64,000 nucleotides of DNA, taken from NCBI GenBank assembly GCA_032622095.1, contig CP136068.1:62208025-62272024 (forward strand). Direction: 5' to 3'. A program made the translations under genes and the position numbers. This stretch comes from Siphonodentalium dalli. Its lineage: Eukaryota; Mollusca; Scaphopoda; Gadilida; Siphonodentaliidae. Positions 60,815 to 64,000 of this stretch are shown here, in pieces. Each line of letters starts with the position of its first letter. Position 1 is the stretch's first letter. The notes beneath the pieces were generated by a model. That model had not been told where the DNA came from. It saw nothing but the letters and a program-made list of their open reading frames with translations, and searched no databases.

Positions 60815-62815
60815 AGTTCATCACTGTCCACTCTTATATGAGTTCCTCACAGTCCACTCTTATATGAGTTCCTCATTGTCCACTCTTATATGAGTCCCTC
60901 ATTGTCCACTCTTATATGAGTTGCTGCCTGTCCACTCGTATATGAGTTCCCCCCTGTCCACTCTTGTGAGTTCCCCATTGTCCACTCGAATATGAGTTGC
61001 TGCCTGTCCACTATTATATGAGTTCCAGTCTGTCCACTCTTATATGAGTTCCTCATTGTCCACTCTTATATGAGTTCCTCATTTTCCACTCTAATATGAG
61101 TTCCTCCCTGTCCACTCTTATATGAGTTACTCCCTGTCCACTCTTATATTAGTTCCTGCCTGTCCACTCTTATATGAGTTCCTGCCTGTCCATTCTTTTA
61201 TGAGTTCCTGCCTGTCCACTCTTATATGGGTTCCTCCCTGTCCACTCTTATATGAGTTCCTCCATGTCCACTCTTATGAGTTCCTCCCTGTCCACTCTTA
61301 TGAGTTCCTCCCTGTCCACTCTTATATGAGTTCCCTGTCCACTCTTATATGAATTCCTGCATGTCCACTCTTATATGAGTTCTTCCCTGTCCACTCTTAT
61401 ATGAGTTCCTCCCTGTCAACTCTTATGAGTTCCTCCCTGTACACTGCTATATGAGTTCCTGCCTGTCCACTCTTATATGAGTTCCTGCCTGTCCACTCTT
61501 ATATGAGTTCCTACATGTCCACTCTTATATGAGTTCTTCCCTGTCCACTCTTATATGAGTTCCTCACTGTCAACTCTTATGAGTTCCTCCCTGTACACTG
61601 CTATATGAGTTCCTGCCTGTCCACTCTTATATGAGTTCCTGCCTGTCCATTCTTTTATGAGTTCCTGCCTGTCCACTCTTATATGGGTTCCTCCCTGTCC
61701 ACTCTTATATGAGTTCCTCCCTGTCCACTCTTATATGAGTTCCTCCCTGTCCACTCTTATATTAGTTCCTCCCTGTACACTCATATATTAGTTTCTCCCT
61801 GTCCTCTCTTATATGAGTTCCTCCCTGTCCACTCTTATATGAGTTGCTGCCTGTCCACTCGTATATGAGTTCCAGCCTGTCCACTCTTATGAGTTCCTCC
61901 ATGTCCACTCTTATGAGTTCCTCCCTGTCCACTCTTATATGAGTTCCTGCCTGTCCACTCTTATGAGTTCCAGCCTGTCCACTCTTATGAGTTCCAGCCT
62001 GTCCACTCTTATATGAGTTCCTCCCTGTCCACTCTTATATTAGTTCCTCCCTGTCCACTCTTATATTAGTTACTCCCTGTCCACTCTTATATTAGTTCCT
62101 CCCTGTCCACTCTTATATTAGTTCCTCCCTGTTCACTCTTATATTAGTTCCTCCCTGTCCACTCTTATATTATTTCCTCCATGTACACTCATATATTAGT
62201 TTCTCCCTGTCCTCTCTTATGAGTTCCTCCCTGTCCACTATTATATGAGTTGCTGCCTGTCCACTCGTATATGAGTTCCAGCCTGTCCACTCGTATCTGA
62301 GTTCCAGCCTGTCCACTCTTATATGAGTTCCTGCCTGTCCACTCTTATATGAGTTCCTGCCTGTCCACTCTTATGAGTTCCTCCATGTCCACTCTTATGA
62401 GTTCCTCACTGTCCACTCTTATGAGTTCCTCCCTGTCCACTCTTATATGAGTTCCTGCTGTCCACTCTTATATGAGTTCCAGCCTGTCCACTCTTATATG
62501 AGTTCCTGCCTGTCCACTCTTATATGAGTTCCTCCCTGTCCACTTTATATGAGTTCCTCCCTGTCCACTCTTATATGGGTTCCTGCCTGTCCACTCTTAT
62601 ATGAGTTCCCCCTTGTCCACTCTTATATGAGTTGCTCCCTGTCCATTTTTTAATGAGTTTCTCCCTGTCCACTCAAATATGAGTTTCTCACTGACCACTC
62701 TTATATGTGTTCCTGCCTGTCCACTCTTATATGAGTTCCTCCCAGTCCACTCTTATGAGTTCCTGTCTGTCCACTCTTATATGAGTTGCTGCCTGTCCAC
62801 TCTTATATGAGTTCA
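60815..62815 (+). repeat. Chimeric block joining two older units
   Basis: The first 300 bases (about 60,815-61,110) match 57,990-58,290, including CCCCATTG (58,144 and 60,970; offset 2,826) and the CATTTTCCACTCTAATATG monomer. From about 61,110 the sequence instead matches 54,543 onward with the 6,567-bp offset. The switch falls inside a run of consensus-like monomers near 61,100-61,125, so the exact base of exchange cannot be fixed. Confidence 0.85.
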
Positions 62816-63125
62816 TCCCTGTCCACTCTTATATTAGTTCCTCCCTGTCCACTCTTATATTAGTTCCTCCCTGTTCACTCTTATATTAGTTCCTCCCTGT
62901 ACACTCATATATTAATTCCTCCCTGTCCTCTCTTATATGAGTTCCTCCCTGTCCACTCTTATATGAGTTGCTGCCTGTCCACTCGTATATGAGTTCCAGC
63001 CTGTCCACTCTTATGAGTTCCTCCATGTCCACTCTTATGAGTTCCTCCCTGTCCACTCTTATATGAGTTCCTGCCTGTCCACTCTTATGAGTTCCAGCCT
63101 GTCCACTCTTATGAGTTCCAGCCTG
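62816..63125 (+). repeat. TTAGTT/24-mer cassette, rightmost copy
   Basis: Contains TATATTAG monomers, ACTCATATATTAATT, CTCGTATATGAGTTCCAG and 24-mers in the order seen at 51.6, 52.7 and 56.3 kb. It ends at a CCACTTTATATG 25-mer near 63,127, where the terminal 1.9-kb unit starts again. Nothing but monomers was seen here. Confidence 0.75.
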
Positions 63126-64000
63126 TCCACTTTATATGAGTTCCTCCCTGTCCACTCTTATATGGGTTCCTGCCTGTCCACTCTTATATGAGTTCCCCCT
63201 TGTCCACTCTTATATGAGTTGCTCCCTGTCCATTCTTTAATGAGTTTCTCCCTGTCCACTCAAATATGAGTTCCTCCCTGACCACTCTTATATGTGTTCC
63301 TGCCTGTCCACTCTTATATGAGTTCCTCCCAGTCCACTCTTATGAGTTCCTCCCTGTCCACACTTATATGAGTTTCTCCATGTCCACTCTTATATGAGTT
63401 CCTCCCTGACCACTCTTTTATGAGTTCCTGCCTGTCCACTCTTATATGAGTTCCCCCTGTCTACTATTATGAGTTCCTCCCTGTCCACTCTTATATGAGT
63501 TCCCCCTGTCCACTCTTATATGAGTTCCTCCATGTCCACTCTTATATGAGTTCCTCCATGTCCACCCTTATATGAGTTCCTCCCTGTCCAATCTTATATG
63601 AGTTGCTGCCTGCCACTCTTATATGAGTTCATCCATGTCCACTCTTATATGAGTTGCTGTCTGTCCACTCTTATATGAGTTGCTGCCTGCCATGCACTAG
63701 TATATGAGTTCATCCATGTCCACTCTTATATGAGTTGCTGTCTGTCCACTCTTATATGAGTTCCTCCTGTCCACTCTTATATGAGTTGGACCTGTATACT
63801 CTTATATGAGTTCATCCCTGTCCACTCTTATATGAGTTGCTGACTGTCCACTCTTATATGAGTTGCTGCATGTCCACTCTTATATGAATTCATCCTTGTC
63901 CACTCTTATATGAGTTCCTCCCTGTCCACTCTTATATGACTTCCTGCCTGTCCACTCTTATATGAATTCCTCCTTGTCCACTCTTATATGAGTTCATCCC
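63126..64000 (+). repeat. Terminal 1.9-2.1-kb unit, copy 3, cut by window edge
   Basis: Matches 59,236 onward (TTCCCCCT at 59,296 and 63,191; TGACTTCC at 60,038 and 63,937) and runs out of the window mid-unit. A 4-bp insertion near 63,691 makes CTGCCATGCACTAG out of CTGCCACTAG. The array plainly continues to the right. Confidence 0.85.

Larger units (their letters stand above)
1..64000 (+). repeat. 26-bp satellite/minisatellite array filling the window
   Basis: The entire window consists of head-to-tail copies of a 26-bp monomer whose first half is GTCCACTCTTATA and second half TGAGTTCCTCCCT; 1256-1281 is an exact consensus copy. Most copies are 26 bp. A frequent 24-bp form has lost one AT (TATG instead of TATATG), and 25-bp forms include CTGCCACT, CAGCCTGTCACT and TTGGACCT variants. 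The GTCCACTC block and ATGAGT are the most constant parts. Variation concentrates in the last eight bases and in the TTATAT step. No inverted monomer, unique spacer, transposon or gene was seen in 64 kb. The array is open at both window edges. Length and purity are typical of eukaryotic heterochromatic satellite DNA; family name and species are unknown to me. The + strand label only fixes the orientation in which the monomer is quoted. Confidence 0.99.

Noticed and set aside
1-64000. CRISPR array or similar prokaryotic repeat-spacer system
   Set aside because: Successive units are repeats with no unique spacers, variation is scattered inside the unit, and there are no cas-like genes. A tandem satellite explains everything.
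1-64000. CENP-B box or telomeric repeat
   Set aside because: No TTCG...CGGG-type box and no TTAGGG-, TTTAGGG- or TTAGG-type array was seen. TTAGTT variants only superficially resemble telomeric units.
1-64000. TATA box on the minus strand (TATAAGAG in each monomer)
   Set aside because: It resembles a TATA element but occurs in almost every monomer with no initiator context, gene or other promoter feature. Calling thousands of promoters is not supportable.
1-64000. G-quadruplex from GGACAGGGAGG on the minus strand
   Set aside because: Only three short G tracts are clustered per monomer. A fourth requires a loop of about 15 nt and only two G layers, so stability would be weak.

Overview
The whole 64,000-base window is one uninterrupted, head-to-tail tandem array (a satellite or minisatellite block). 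It enters and leaves the window inside the array, so neither edge is seen. The basic unit is 26 bp: first half GTCCACTCTTATA, second half TGAGTTCCTCCCT (an exact consensus copy lies at 1256-1281). There are roughly 2,450-2,500 monomers, all in the same orientation. I found no protein-coding gene, RNA gene, transposable element, CRISPR array, telomeric repeat, simple microsatellite or unique spacer. An array this long and pure suggests constitutive heterochromatin (pericentromeric, subtelomeric or a heterochromatic block) of a eukaryotic nuclear genome. The species cannot be named from the sequence.

The interest lies in the higher-order structure. Monomers come in recurring variants: a 24-mer lacking one AT of TATATG; TTAGTT, GAATTC, TTTTATG, CTAATATG, CTCGTATATG and ACTAGTATATG forms; TTGGACCTGTATAC; CATTTTCC; and others. 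Strings of variants recur in the same order, which reveals segmental tandem duplications of many monomers. Layout, left to right: 1-2.8 kb, mosaic with an 854-bp-offset duplication; 2.8-6.6 kb, overlapping tandem pairs with periods 1,075 and 1,258 bp; 7.4-14.7 kb, three copies of a unit of about 2.27 kb; 14.1-16.2 kb, a 1,343-bp period; about 16.25-20.0 kb, a displaced copy of about 5.57-9.37 kb; 20.0-23.6 kb, truncated copies with a 1,081-bp pair; 23,635-32,718, a near-perfect 4,542-bp duplication; 33,052-39,902, a 3,478-bp duplication with a 1,183-bp duplication nested in each copy; 39.9-48.5 kb, mosaic with 1,262-bp and 4,078-bp relationships; 48.5-57 kb, mosaic with a 1,051-bp pair; 57.3-64.0 kb, a family with period about 1.9-2.1 kb and a chimeric block at 60.8-62.8 kb.

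The plus strand is strongly pyrimidine-rich (19 of 26 consensus bases) and the consensus contains no CpG. Every open reading frame of 60-76 codons is a by-product: 26 is not divisible by 3, so a single 26-codon cycle is read with one stop per 78 nt on each strand, and short ORFs arise where a variant removes one stop. No genes act together here. The biology readable from the window is the array's own evolution by unequal exchange, replication slippage and local homogenisation. Duplication boundaries and offsets were aligned by eye; block ends quoted to the base are good to a few bases, those marked 'about' to about one monomer.
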